A DNA stretch of 64,000 bases, taken from positions 777,501 to 841,500 of the forward strand of contig NZ_AP028156.1 of assembly GCF_033096465.1 (NCBI RefSeq), read 5' to 3'. This stretch comes from Blautia luti (lineage in GTDB: Bacteria; Bacillota; Clostridia; Lachnospirales; Lachnospiraceae). Made by a program: the position numbers and the translations under genes. A model generated the notes under the pieces. The model did no database searches, was not told the DNA's origin, and saw only the letters and a program-made list of their open reading frames with translations. Below, one piece after another: positions 26,552-34,810 of the stretch; position 1 is the stretch's first letter, and the number at the start of each line of letters is the position of its first letter.

Positions 26552-27172
26552 TTATTTATGTTGGTAATAAAAGACAGCTACCTGTGTCCGGTCACGAAGC
26601 TGTAGCTTATCCAGGATGGAACTGAGATAATTCCGTACAGTTCCTTCACTCAAAAATAATTCAGAAGCAATCTCTTTATTGCTGTAACCATTGGCGATAA
26701 GCTCTATGATCCGAAGTTCCCGTTCATTGATATCGCAGGCATTGTAATCAAAAGAGGGTGAGGAATGAAGCATTTGTGGAATCCGGGCGACGATCTCTGT
26801 GCCGAATACAGTCTGCCCAGAGAATACTGCCCGGAGGGCGGGAAGAATGCTGGCATAATCCTGTTTCAAAAGATAACCTTTCGCTCCCAGGCGGAGCGCT
26901 TTTATTATATATTCGTCATCAGAAAAGGTGGTCAGAAGCAGAATCCTGGCATCTGGAAATTCTTTCAGGATCAAAGCAGATGCCTCCAGTCCAGACATAT
27001 TTTTCATGCGGATATCCATAAGCAGAATATCCGGCTGGTATCTGCGGTACAGCTCACAGGCTTCCTGACCGTCAGAACCTGTGGCAGTGATATTAATATC
27101 CGGATTGATCTCAAGAATTGTCTTTAAAGCGCCAGCCACCAGGCTGTCGTCGTCTACGATTATAATATTCAT
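26552..27172 (-). CDS. NarL/LuxR-type two-component response regulator
   Basis: The 206-aa protein has a receiver domain with phospho-acceptor Asp53 in LLMDIRM, an acidic cluster (VDDD) and a conserved Lys in KGYLLKQD. The C-terminal LuxR helix-turn-helix reads IIELIANGYSNKEIASELF and SEGTVRNYLSSIL. The ATG at 27172 has GGAG 6 nt upstream; a TTG 12 nt earlier would overlap that site. It is immediately downstream of its kinase and likely controls the divergent ABC operon. Confidence 0.95.
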   Translation of the reverse strand: MNIIIVDDDSLVAGALKTILEINPDINITATGSDGQEACELYRRYQPDILLMDIRMKNMSGLEASALILKEFPDARILLLTTFSDDEYIIKALRLGAKGYLLKQDYASILPALRAVFSGQTVFGTEIVARIPQMLHSSPSFDYNACDINERELRIIELIANGYSNKEIASELFLSEGTVRNYLSSILDKLQLRDRTQVAVFYYQHK

Positions 27173-27187
27173 AAAAAACTCCAATAT

Positions 27188-28273
27188 CTAATTGTTGTTT
27201 ACAGATTTCGGTATGGTGATAAAGATCCGAAATCCGTTTTGGGTACTGATCTGCAGTGTGCCGTTCAGGGAATATACTCTTTCTTTCATATTCACCAGCC
27301 CGATTCCTGAGAAAGCAGGATCATAATGAATATCTGTGCCGTTATCTTCAAAGCAGAGCTGATACAGAGCAGGATGTTCCCTGATGAGGATTTTTACGGA
27401 AGAAGCATTGCTGTGTTTCATGATGTTAGACAGTGCTTCTTTTATAATGCTGATAAAGCAATATTTGATATTGCGTGGAATCTGATCAGAGATATCATAG
27501 GTGACACCTACCGGGCAGAAGGTGAAGTCGCGGATCAGGCTGTCAACAGCGTGTTCCAGATTGACAGATTCATCATGAAGATCGTGCACACTGGAACGGA
27601 TGCTGTTCATGGCAGCATTAAGAGAGTCTTCCAGACTGTCCATCAGAGGTGCTGTTTTCGGATCATTGTTAACTGCCCGGACAGCCGCAGTAAGCAGGAT
27701 AGAACGGGAAAGAACATGCCCTACATTATCATGGATTTCCCTGGCAATGCGGTTGCGCTCTTTCAGTGTTGCATTGTAGATTTCATAGTTCTGTTTTTCC
27801 AGAAGAGCGTGATTTTTCTCTGCCAGAATAAGAGTACGTTCTTCACTGTCGTCCCTGCAATGAAGAAAATCAAGTTCCAGTTTCTCATATTCTGAAGTGC
27901 TTTTTTCCAGAAAAACGGACAGCAGAACACCAAAAAAAATTGCGCATACAAGTACATCAGGAAATTCTTTCATACTCGGAGACCGGAAGAGGAAAATACC
28001 CGTGGCCCATAGCAGGAACAGCTGCAGATGGCTGTATAAGATAACATAAATAAAAACGGGATAAAACAAAAGAAAATCAGGCAGAACCAGGACTGCCAGC
28101 CCGTAAGTCAGAAACAGTAAAGCTGCTATTACATGATTTTCGAAGATGTAACAGCAGCACAGGAGGATGACGGTGCACAGCAGTGCACAGATAAAAATGC
28201 TGTCTGCATCTATGAAAAAAAGAGCTAGCAGGCTGTATAAGATCAATAAGCCGATATCCCGAAAATAACGCAT
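27188..28273 (-). CDS. Sensor histidine kinase (HisKA_3 type)
   Basis: The 361-aa protein has about five to six N-terminal membrane helices (residues 5-120) with little extracellular sequence, a coiled coil, then a dimerisation/phospho-acceptor helix with His181 in AREIHDNVGH. The HATPase domain has an N box (IIKEALSNIMKHS) and G box (SGIGLVNMKERV). The layout resembles DesK/LiaS-type kinases that sense the membrane. GGAGGAAA precedes the ATG. It ends 15 nt before the response regulator start, one operon. Confidence 0.93.
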   Translation of the reverse strand: MRYFRDIGLLILYSLLALFFIDADSIFICALLCTVILLCCCYIFENHVIAALLFLTYGLAVLVLPDFLLFYPVFIYVILYSHLQLFLLWATGIFLFRSPSMKEFPDVLVCAIFFGVLLSVFLEKSTSEYEKLELDFLHCRDDSEERTLILAEKNHALLEKQNYEIYNATLKERNRIAREIHDNVGHVLSRSILLTAAVRAVNNDPKTAPLMDSLEDSLNAAMNSIRSSVHDLHDESVNLEHAVDSLIRDFTFCPVGVTYDISDQIPRNIKYCFISIIKEALSNIMKHSNASSVKILIREHPALYQLCFEDNGTDIHYDPAFSGIGLVNMKERVYSLNGTLQISTQNGFRIFITIPKSVNNN

Positions 28274-28343
28274 GGTTTCCTCCCCCTTTCAAAATCTATC
28301 ATACTATAATCAGGTGAGAAAATAAATGCATGGGACGAAAGAT

Positions 28344-28376
28344 ATGACATTTGTCATGAAAATACAATGACATTGT
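28344..28376 (+). promoter_or_regulatory. Candidate response-regulator binding sites
   Basis: A perfect 14-bp palindrome ATGACA-TT-TGTCAT (28344-28357) and a second, weaker site starting ATGACATTGT (28367) have starts 23 bp apart. They lie just upstream of the ABC operon -35 box. The arrangement suits a NarL-type dimer activator; binding is inferred. Confidence 0.55.
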
Positions 28377-28380
28377 GCAC

Positions 28381-28409
28381 TTGGATGAAGCTGAAGATTC
28401 GCATATAAT
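28381..28409 (+). promoter_or_regulatory. Promoter of the ABC-2 exporter operon
   Basis: TTGGAT and TATAAT are separated by 17 nt, with the imperfect palindromes immediately upstream. Confidence 0.65.
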
Positions 28410-28480
28410 ATAAGTTGTAGAAAATGCTTCATGGGGACATATTTATGAAAAAGTGAAGAGCAGATCAAAGGAGGGAGAAC

Positions 28481-29422
28481 ATGTCACAGAATATTGTTCA
28501 TATAGAGAATCTGGTAAAGAGATACGGAGAATTGACAGCATTGAACCATCTGAACCTGGATATCAGAGAAGGAGAAATTTTTGGTCTGCTGGGACCTAAC
28601 GGCTCAGGAAAGACCACAGCCATAAACTGTATGTTGTCACTTCTGAAATACGAGAAAGGTCAGATTGAAATATTCGGAGAGCCTATGAGACCGGATAATT
28701 ATCAGGTAAAGAAGCAGATTGGAATCGTGCTCCAGAATGTTGCTGTATTTGATGAGCTGACAGTACAGGAAAATATTGATTATTTCTGTGGTTTGTACAT
28801 AGGAGATAAGAAAAAAAGAAAAGAACTGGTAGAAAATGCCATCCATTTTGTGGGGCTGGAAGACTACCGGAAAATGCGACCGAAGAAGCTTTCAGGAGGA
28901 CTTTTAAGACGTCTGAACATTGCCTGCGGAATTGCCCATAAGCCCAGACTGATCATTCTGGATGAGCCTACGGTAGCGGTAGATCCACAGAGCAGAAACA
29001 AGATCCTGGAAGGAATAAAACAATTAAATGAACAGGGCTCTACCATCATCTATACTTCACATTATATGGAAGAGGTGGAACAGATCTGTACCAGGGTCGC
29101 CATTATGGACCATGGCAGGATCATTGCATCCGGAACAAAGGATGAACTGAAACAGATGATCAAAACAGGTGAGACTATCACTATTGAAGCTGTGATTCTG
29201 GAAGAAAATAATCTTAAAGAAATCCGGGAACTGGAGCATGTTTTTGATATACAGTATAGAAATCAGATTCTGACAGTCAGGTGTACACGCGCCAGACACA
29301 ATTTGATCCGAATTCTGAATTATCTTCAGAACCAGGATATCGCATTTGGAAGGGTGTTCTCGGAGATGCCGACTCTGAATGATGTATTTCTGGAGATCAC
29401 GGGTAAACAGCTGAGAGATTAA
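28481..29422 (+). CDS. ABC-2 type exporter, ATP-binding subunit
   Basis: The 313-aa protein has Walker A GPNGSGKTT, Q loop GIVLQNVAVF, signature LSGGLLRRLNIA, Walker B LIILDEPTVAVD and the H-loop TSHYMEE. A C-terminal extension of about 90 residues is typical of drug-efflux ATPases of this type. AAGGAGGGA precedes the ATG. It is first in a three-gene operon with two permeases and divergent from a two-component system. The substrate is unknown; peptide antibiotic or membrane-stress resistance would fit. Confidence 0.93.
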   Translation: MSQNIVHIENLVKRYGELTALNHLNLDIREGEIFGLLGPNGSGKTTAINCMLSLLKYEKGQIEIFGEPMRPDNYQVKKQIGIVLQNVAVFDELTVQENIDYFCGLYIGDKKKRKELVENAIHFVGLEDYRKMRPKKLSGGLLRRLNIACGIAHKPRLIILDEPTVAVDPQSRNKILEGIKQLNEQGSTIIYTSHYMEEVEQICTRVAIMDHGRIIASGTKDELKQMIKTGETITIEAVILEENNLKEIRELEHVFDIQYRNQILTVRCTRARHNLIRILNYLQNQDIAFGRVFSEMPTLNDVFLEITGKQLRD

Positions 29423-29435
29423 AGGGGGAGAGAAC

Positions 29436-30560
29436 ATGCTTCATTTATTAAAATATAATGTGAAGGTAAAGCTGAAAAATTTCGGAATGACGTTCTGGCC
29501 CCTTGCATTTCCGCTGATTCTGGGAACCTTGTTTTATTTTGCTTTTGGAAATATCAGTGATGCAGATTTTCAGACCGTACCTGTGGCTGTGGTGGAAGAA
29601 GCACATGCAGATCAGGTGTTCCTTGCATTTCTGGATCAGATCGAAGGAGGCGAGGATAAACTTCTGTCAGTGGAAAAAATGACAGATGAACAGGCACAGG
29701 ATAAACTGGAAGCGAAAAAAGTTTCCGGAATTTATTATGTGGGAACAGAACCCTCACTGACTGTAGCATCCAGCGGGATCGAGGAAAGTATCCTTCAGTC
29801 GGTTCTGTCCAGTTATGAAAATACGAGAAGTACAGTGAGAAATATGCTGAAAACCCATCCGGAAGGAATCTTCGATGGACTTCGGGCTATGCTGAGACAG
29901 CAAAACAGCGTTCAGGAACTTTCATTGGGAGGCAGGACCATAGATGGAAACGTGCAGTTTTTTTATGCACTGATTGCCATGGGATGTCTCTACGGATGTT
30001 TCATAGGGGTTGGCACAGCCATCAGATTACAGGCAAATCTTACAGCTCTGGCAGCCAGAAGATGCGTCACTCCTACCCATAAGTTGAAGCTGGTCCTCTC
30101 AGAGCTGATTTCTTCATTTCTTCTGGGATATGTGGATGTGGTGATCCTCCTTTTGTACTTGAGATATGTACTGAAACTGGATTTTCAGGGACAGATGGGG
30201 AGAATGCTTGTGATCTGCTTTTGGGGTTCGCTGATCGGAGTTTCCATGGGGATTTTCGTGGGAAGCCTGGGAAAGATGAAAGAAGGGGTGAAGATCGGTA
30301 TCATTTTGGGAATTTCCATGGTATGTAGCTTTCTGGCTGGCCTGATGAACAATATCATGAAAGATATTGTGGAAAAACATGCACCTTTTATAAACCGGAT
30401 CAATCCGGCGGCACTGATCTCAGATGCATTTTATTGTATCAATGTGTATGATGATCCGGCACGTTATCACAGAAGTCTGATCACTCTGGCCGTGATGGGC
30501 GTGGTGCTGGTGACTGCATCATTTTTGCTGATACGGAGGGAACGCTATGACAGTATTTAA
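29436..30560 (+). CDS. ABC-2 type exporter permease 1
   Basis: The 374-aa protein has an N-terminal membrane helix (about 18-37), a large extracytoplasmic domain (about 40-165) and five C-terminal helices (about 170-372), the ABC2 membrane layout. The SD AGGGGGAGAG fits. It starts 13 nt after the ATPase gene and overlaps the second permease by 14 nt, so the two permeases are probably made together as a heterodimer. Confidence 0.88.
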   Translation: MLHLLKYNVKVKLKNFGMTFWPLAFPLILGTLFYFAFGNISDADFQTVPVAVVEEAHADQVFLAFLDQIEGGEDKLLSVEKMTDEQAQDKLEAKKVSGIYYVGTEPSLTVASSGIEESILQSVLSSYENTRSTVRNMLKTHPEGIFDGLRAMLRQQNSVQELSLGGRTIDGNVQFFYALIAMGCLYGCFIGVGTAIRLQANLTALAARRCVTPTHKLKLVLSELISSFLLGYVDVVILLLYLRYVLKLDFQGQMGRMLVICFWGSLIGVSMGIFVGSLGKMKEGVKIGIILGISMVCSFLAGLMNNIMKDIVEKHAPFINRINPAALISDAFYCINVYDDPARYHRSLITLAVMGVVLVTASFLLIRRERYDSI

Positions 30561-31680
30561 AGGCTATATGAAAATATTAAAAAAGAATGCAGGGCTGGTG
30601 GTGATGTATCTGGTGATCTTTTTCTCTGTAGCACTGGCACTGCAGGCAGCCGCTGGAAAAGAGGGCAGTGACAGTTATCAGAGCAAGAGTATTGAGATTG
30701 GGATGGTAGATGAGGACGGCCAGGCCCTGGCAAAAGGCCTCCGGGAATATCTGGGAAAGATCCATCACATTACCATGCTGGGAAATGACCGGGAAGTTCT
30801 GCAGGAGAATCTGTTTTACAGAAACGTGGAATATATCGTGCAGATCCCAAAAGATTTCACACAGTCCTGTATATTGGACGGAGAAAGCCTTAAGGTGACG
30901 AAGGTTCCGGGATCATATTCTTCTTATTATGTGGATCAGCAGATCAACAGTTATCTCAGTATGGCGAGGGCTTATCTGGCAGCAGGATTTTCCCAGGAAG
31001 AGGCTGTGAAGGCCATTGAAAGTGAGACACATAGTCAGGTGAAGACTCTGGCAGGCAATTCCGGAAATGTGGAAGCACCGGGGTATCTTTATTATTTCCG
31101 TTATCTTCCTTATCTGTTTCTGGGAGTGTTCTGTTATGTGATGGGATATATCCTTATGGCATTCCGTCAGGGAGATATTCAGAGACGAATGGAGGCGTCT
31201 GCAGTATCCATGAAACGTCAGAGCCTGGAAGGGCTTCTGGCAATGGGAGTAATGGGAATCACTTTGTGGGGAATCGGCATCGCAGGAGCAGGGATCATGT
31301 ATGGCAAAAAGTTCTGCCAGTCCGGGAACCTGGGATATTATCTGGCAAACAGTCTGCTTATGATGGCAGTGGCATTGTCTCTTTCCTATCTGGTGGGAAT
31401 GTTTATGAAAAACAGCAATATGCTCAGCGGAGTGGCCAATGTGATCTCTCTGGGAATGTGCTTTCTGTGCGGGGTATTTGTACCCATGAGTGTGATGGAC
31501 CAGAAAGTCCTGAAAGTTTCCCGGTTTCTGCCAGTATACTGGTATGAGCAGGTCAACGAACTGCTGGGTGAATATACAGTTCTTCCGGATCATGTGGTTT
31601 CGAAGATTTATATGGCCATGGGAATAGAGGCGTTATTTGCAGTGGCTTTTGTATGTCTGATCCTGGCAGCAGGGAAATAG
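30547..31680 (+). CDS. ABC-2 type exporter permease 2, C-terminus altered by MITE insertion
   Basis: The 377-aa protein has the same plan as permease 1: helix 1 at about 15-35, extracytoplasmic domain to about 180, then six helices. The stop codon TAG (31678-31680) is formed by the last two bases of the target duplication plus the first base of MITE copy 2. Joining across the element restores reading: GGG AAA TAC AGA AGA CAA AAG TAA. The ancestral protein therefore ended YRRQK, five residues longer. Loss of five polar residues is probably tolerated. Confidence 0.88.
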   Translation: MTVFKGYMKILKKNAGLVVMYLVIFFSVALALQAAAGKEGSDSYQSKSIEIGMVDEDGQALAKGLREYLGKIHHITMLGNDREVLQENLFYRNVEYIVQIPKDFTQSCILDGESLKVTKVPGSYSSYYVDQQINSYLSMARAYLAAGFSQEEAVKAIESETHSQVKTLAGNSGNVEAPGYLYYFRYLPYLFLGVFCYVMGYILMAFRQGDIQRRMEASAVSMKRQSLEGLLAMGVMGITLWGIGIAGAGIMYGKKFCQSGNLGYYLANSLLMMAVALSLSYLVGMFMKNSNMLSGVANVISLGMCFLCGVFVPMSVMDQKVLKVSRFLPVYWYEQVNELLGEYTVLPDHVVSKIYMAMGIEALFAVAFVCLILAAGK

Positions 31681-31877
31681 TTACTGTTCACTCCGTGCAC
31701 AGTAACACGCTTCGCGATGCAGGGAAGATGAACCTCCTTGCGCAAAGCCCAAGGAGTATCGTTTGCTCCGCAAACTTAATTTATGCTAATCGCATAAATT
31801 CGCGCGGTATGTCTCGGGTTTTCTGTGATCTTTGCTCACAAAAAACACCTCGCGGGATATTACCTGTGAACAGTAAC
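31680..31877. mobile_element. MITE-like element, copy 2 (198 bp) with perfect target duplication
   Basis: Perfect 12-bp terminal inverted repeats GTTACTGTTCAC (31680-31691) and GTGAACAGTAAC (31866-31877) are immediately flanked by the 8-bp direct repeat GGGAAATA (31672-31679 and 31878-31885). A near-copy of the right repeat, GTGCACAGTAAC, at 31695-31706 makes the left end a hairpin. The interior has a further palindrome (TTTATGC..GCATAAA) and no gene. It is too short to encode a transposase. Confidence 0.9.
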
Positions 31878-31988
31878 GGGAAATACAGAAGACAAAAGTA
31901 ACTGTGGATTGATCTATTGCGTGAACGGAGACTTCATGTTATCATCAGGAAAGTACATGAAAAGTAAGGGAACAGAAAGGAAAGAGAA

Positions 31989-32834
31989 ATGAGTATCCGT
32001 GTAATTGCATTAGATATTGATGGAACACTGACCAATAAGAAAAAAGAGATCACTCCCAGAACAAAGGAAGCTTTAAAGAAAGCACAGGAAATGGGAATTC
32101 GCCTGATCCTGGCATCCGGCAGACCGGATAAGGGTCTTATTCAATATGTAGAAGAACTGGAAATGGATAAATATCATGGATTATGTGTTTCCTACAACGG
32201 TTCCAGAGTATTTGACTGCCAGACGGGGGAGGTACTGTTCAATGAAACCATGACAGTAGAAGAGGGCAGGGCTGTGCTGGAACATATGAAGAAATTCAAT
32301 GTTCGTCCTATGCTGTACAAAGGGGATTATATGTATGTAAATGATGTGTATGACTGTATGGTTACAGATGGGGACGAGAGCCTGAACATTATCAAATATG
32401 AATCGCGTAACTGTAATTATAAGCTCTGCGAAATGGATGATCTGGTGGAATTTGCAGACTGGCCTATGAACAAGATCCTGACAGCAGGAGATGACGTGTA
32501 TCTTCAGGCACATTTCGAAGAAATGCGGGAACCTTTCAAGGATACGCTGAATTCCATGTTCACAGCTCCGTTCTATTATGAATTTACCAGGAAGGGAATT
32601 GATAAAGCCAAAGCCCTTGATACTGTCCTGACAGATCTGGGCTATAAATCTGAAGAACTTATCGCTTTCGGAGACAGCCAGAATGACAAATCTATGATCC
32701 AGTATGCAGGAATCGGTGTAGCCATGGAAAATGCCACCGACGAATTAAAAAACGCCGCAGACGAGATCACCCTGTCCAACGAACAGGACGGAATCGCTGA
32801 AGCATTATATAGGCATATTCCGGATTTGAACTGA
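31989..32834 (+). CDS. Cof-type HAD-IIB phosphatase
   Basis: The 281-aa HAD-superfamily hydrolase has motif I ALDIDGTL (nucleophile D9, acid D11), motif II LASGRP, Lys of motif III in TRKGIDKAKAL and motif IV FGDSQND. A type IIB cap is inserted at about residues 85-195. Relatives dephosphorylate sugar phosphates, flavin or pyridoxal phosphates; the substrate is not predictable. It stands alone after the MITE. Confidence 0.9.
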   Translation: MSIRVIALDIDGTLTNKKKEITPRTKEALKKAQEMGIRLILASGRPDKGLIQYVEELEMDKYHGLCVSYNGSRVFDCQTGEVLFNETMTVEEGRAVLEHMKKFNVRPMLYKGDYMYVNDVYDCMVTDGDESLNIIKYESRNCNYKLCEMDDLVEFADWPMNKILTAGDDVYLQAHFEEMREPFKDTLNSMFTAPFYYEFTRKGIDKAKALDTVLTDLGYKSEELIAFGDSQNDKSMIQYAGIGVAMENATDELKNAADEITLSNEQDGIAEALYRHIPDLN

Positions 32835-32850
32835 AATCTATTAAGTCAAC

Positions 32851-32911
32851 AAAAACAGGAGCATCCTGAAATTTGTGTAAATTTTCAAATTTCAGGATGC
32901 TCCTGTTTTTA
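32851..32911 (+). terminator. Terminator after the HAD phosphatase gene
   Basis: The arms AAAAACAGGAGCATCCTGAAATTT and its complement pair almost perfectly, followed by a T run. The hairpin is symmetric and could act on both strands. Confidence 0.9.
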
Positions 32912-32944
32912 TCTGGGATATTTTCAAACCATTTTGAAATAAAA

Positions 32945-32981
32945 TAAAAAGCCGGGAATCTTTTCAGAAAGATTTCCGGCT
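32945..32981 (-). terminator. Terminator of the tRNA-Trp gene
   Basis: On the minus strand AGCCGGAAATCTTT pairs with AAAGATTCCCGGCT, followed by TTTTATTTT. It lies just past the tRNA 3' end. Confidence 0.85.
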
Positions 32982-32990
32982 CGATGTCAG

Positions 32991-33061
32991 CAGGGGATGA
33001 GAGAATCGAACTCCCACCAAAGGTTTTGGAGACCCCTATCATACCATTTGACCAATCCCCT
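32991..33061 (-). tRNA. tRNA-Trp (anticodon CCA)
   Basis: The acceptor AGGGGAT pairs with ATCCCCT, with discriminator G. The anticodon loop CTCCAAA gives CCA, and the T arm GGGAG-TTCGATT-CTCTC is regular. The anticodon stem has two G-U pairs. The 3' CCA is not encoded. It has its own promoter and terminator. Confidence 0.93.
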
Positions 33062-33080
33062 ATATGTAATTTCTGTTGCA

Positions 33081-33109
33081 ATTATACATATAAAAGCTAC
33101 ATTTGTCAA
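33081..33109 (-). promoter_or_regulatory. Promoter of tRNA-Trp
   Basis: On the minus strand TTGACA and TATAAT, both perfect, are separated by 17 nt, about 20 nt upstream of the tRNA 5' end. Confidence 0.85.
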
Positions 33110-33146
33110 GCTTTTATATGCACAATTGCAAAAAACTAATGAACAG

Positions 33147-34100
33147 TTATTTCATAAAATCATAGATTTTCGGGTTATCATCTGGAGCCGGGTGTTGTTT
33201 TAAGCCGTAAACATTACGGATCCAGCCGGACCAGTGGGTCTGGGGATCATAGTGCAGGCCGTTGATGGTGATCCAGCAGTGGTCATATCCCACGACGATC
33301 TTAATGTTTTTATATCCCACCTCTTTCGCCATAGCTGCGAATGCACATGCGAAAGAATAACAGTTGCCTCTCTTGGTCTGAAGCATTTTCAGGGCAGTGC
33401 TTCGGTACCAGCCTTTCTGGTTTAAGTTGGGATCACTGCCGCCGTAGCTGAAATTCCTCCAGGATACAATATAATTCCAGCAGGCACGGAGCTTTTTCGC
33501 CTTAGTCATATTGGAACTGGTGAGGGAGGAAACTGTCTGCATAGTCTGCATTTTCAGAAGCGCGGCAGTATTTTTCCTGGCTGCTCCACTGGAAGTGAAA
33601 TAGAGCTGTCCGTTTTCACGGGAACGGTTCAGATAGCATCTTCCTTTGGAATCTGCATAATACAGATTATTCCGGTAAATGAAATATCCGGTGGCAGGGT
33701 GTCCGTACTTGGAAATGATATAATATTTCTTATCATAAACCGTCACCATTTTATTCTGCTTATTCTGGATCAGACGTCCCTTCTCATCGAAAACATATAC
33801 TTTATTGTTGATCCTGTGGGTGCCCTTGAAAGCGTAGCCGTCAGTTCCGAAATAGTATTTGGTTCCTTTGTAATTCAGCCAGCGGTCTTTCACCATGCTG
33901 CCGTTTTTGTAGAAAGAAATTTTATTTCCTTTCACAGTCAGCCCTTTGGGGGTGGATGCCTTCTGCGATGTGGCAGTGGGGTCTGCGGTTACGGTTGTCT
34001 GGGAGACCACTGTGGTAAGTTCCCGGGCAGAAGCGCCCTGTGGTGCAGCAGCCACACAAAGGACTGCCAGAAAAGCAGGGATTAATCTGGGTATTTTCAT
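33147..34100 (-). CDS. Secreted transglutaminase-like protein with cell-wall-binding repeats
   Basis: The 317-aa protein has a signal peptide (residues 1-25, LIPAFLAVLCVAAAPQGASA). A Thr/Ser linker follows, then choline-binding-like aromatic/glycine repeats (about 60-175; for example WLNYKGTKYYFGTDGYAFKG). The C-terminal transglutaminase-like domain has the Cys-His-Asp triad C247 (RGNCYSF), H274 (YDHCW) and D285 (HYDPQ). Such proteins sit on the cell surface and act as peptidases or cross-linking enzymes. It is a single gene followed at a distance by tRNA-Trp on the same strand. Confidence 0.88.
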   Translation of the reverse strand: MKIPRLIPAFLAVLCVAAAPQGASARELTTVVSQTTVTADPTATSQKASTPKGLTVKGNKISFYKNGSMVKDRWLNYKGTKYYFGTDGYAFKGTHRINNKVYVFDEKGRLIQNKQNKMVTVYDKKYYIISKYGHPATGYFIYRNNLYYADSKGRCYLNRSRENGQLYFTSSGAARKNTAALLKMQTMQTVSSLTSSNMTKAKKLRACWNYIVSWRNFSYGGSDPNLNQKGWYRSTALKMLQTKRGNCYSFACAFAAMAKEVGYKNIKIVVGYDHCWITINGLHYDPQTHWSGWIRNVYGLKQHPAPDDNPKIYDFMK

Positions 34101-34288
34101 GCTTGTAATTCTCCTTCTTGTTTCCCGGTTTTAAAGCACAGGAGGGGAAACATACTCATAAATGTGCTGATAAAAAGTTTCTGACATCATTATATAAGGG
34201 AACGAAAAAAAGGTCAATTTTAATATGTAACATTTGCGGAAGATACGTGTTATATTGATAGAAAGAAAAAGGAGAGGGGGGAGTGCTC

Positions 34289-34810
34289 ATGGACAGGGAT
34301 ATATTGCGGCAGTTTTACCGGCGGTATTCACGGGAGATTTATCTGTATCTTTACTCGTTGTGTAAAAGCAGAGAGACAGCTGAAGATCTGATGCAGGAAG
34401 TATTCTTGAAAGCACTTCTTTCCCTTCCTGATCAGAATGAGAATCTTCGTGCATGGCTGTACAAGGTGGCGAGAAACGCCTGCTTTAATGAACTGCGGAA
34501 CAGGAAAAGGGAAGTGGAAATGGATCCTGCTGCGGAGGCTGATGTCTATGCAGCAGAAGCAGTGGAAAAAAAACAGGACAGTCTGTCAGACATACTGATC
34601 CGAAATGAGCAGAAAAAAATGTTATATGAAGCAATGCTGAAACTCCCGGACAGGCAGAGGGAGATCCTGGAATTATTTTATTTTTCGGAAATGAGTATGA
34701 AACAGATCGCAGAGATCATGAAACTGACACCGCAGAATGTGCGGGTTCTTGCGTACAGAGCGAAGAAACAGCTTCGGGAGTATATGGAGGTGAAGGAATA
34801 TGAGTTATAG
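34289..34810 (+). CDS. ECF-type RNA polymerase sigma factor
   Basis: The 173-aa protein has region 2 (residues about 8-75, SREIYLYLYSLCKSRETAEDL then LRAWLYKVARNACFNELR) and region 4 (about 115-165, LPDRQREILELFYFSEMSMKQIAEIM). The start at ATG 34289 follows GGGGGAG; a GTG 6 nt earlier is less well spaced. The stop overlaps the start of the membrane anti-sigma gene, so the pair is translationally coupled. Confidence 0.93.
   Translation: MDRDILRQFYRRYSREIYLYLYSLCKSRETAEDLMQEVFLKALLSLPDQNENLRAWLYKVARNACFNELRNRKREVEMDPAAEADVYAAEAVEKKQDSLSDILIRNEQKKMLYEAMLKLPDRQREILELFYFSEMSMKQIAEIMKLTPQNVRVLAYRAKKQLREYMEVKEYEL

Noticed and set aside
31653..31901. An 82-codon plus-strand frame crossing the permease end
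   Set aside because: It runs through the MITE; a similar peptide arises from MITE copy 1, so it reflects the element and not a gene.
34226..34251. Possible ECF promoter TGTAAC..CGTGTT upstream of the second ECF sigma gene
   Set aside because: Spacing of 14 nt is too short for the ECF consensus and the -35 is imperfect.
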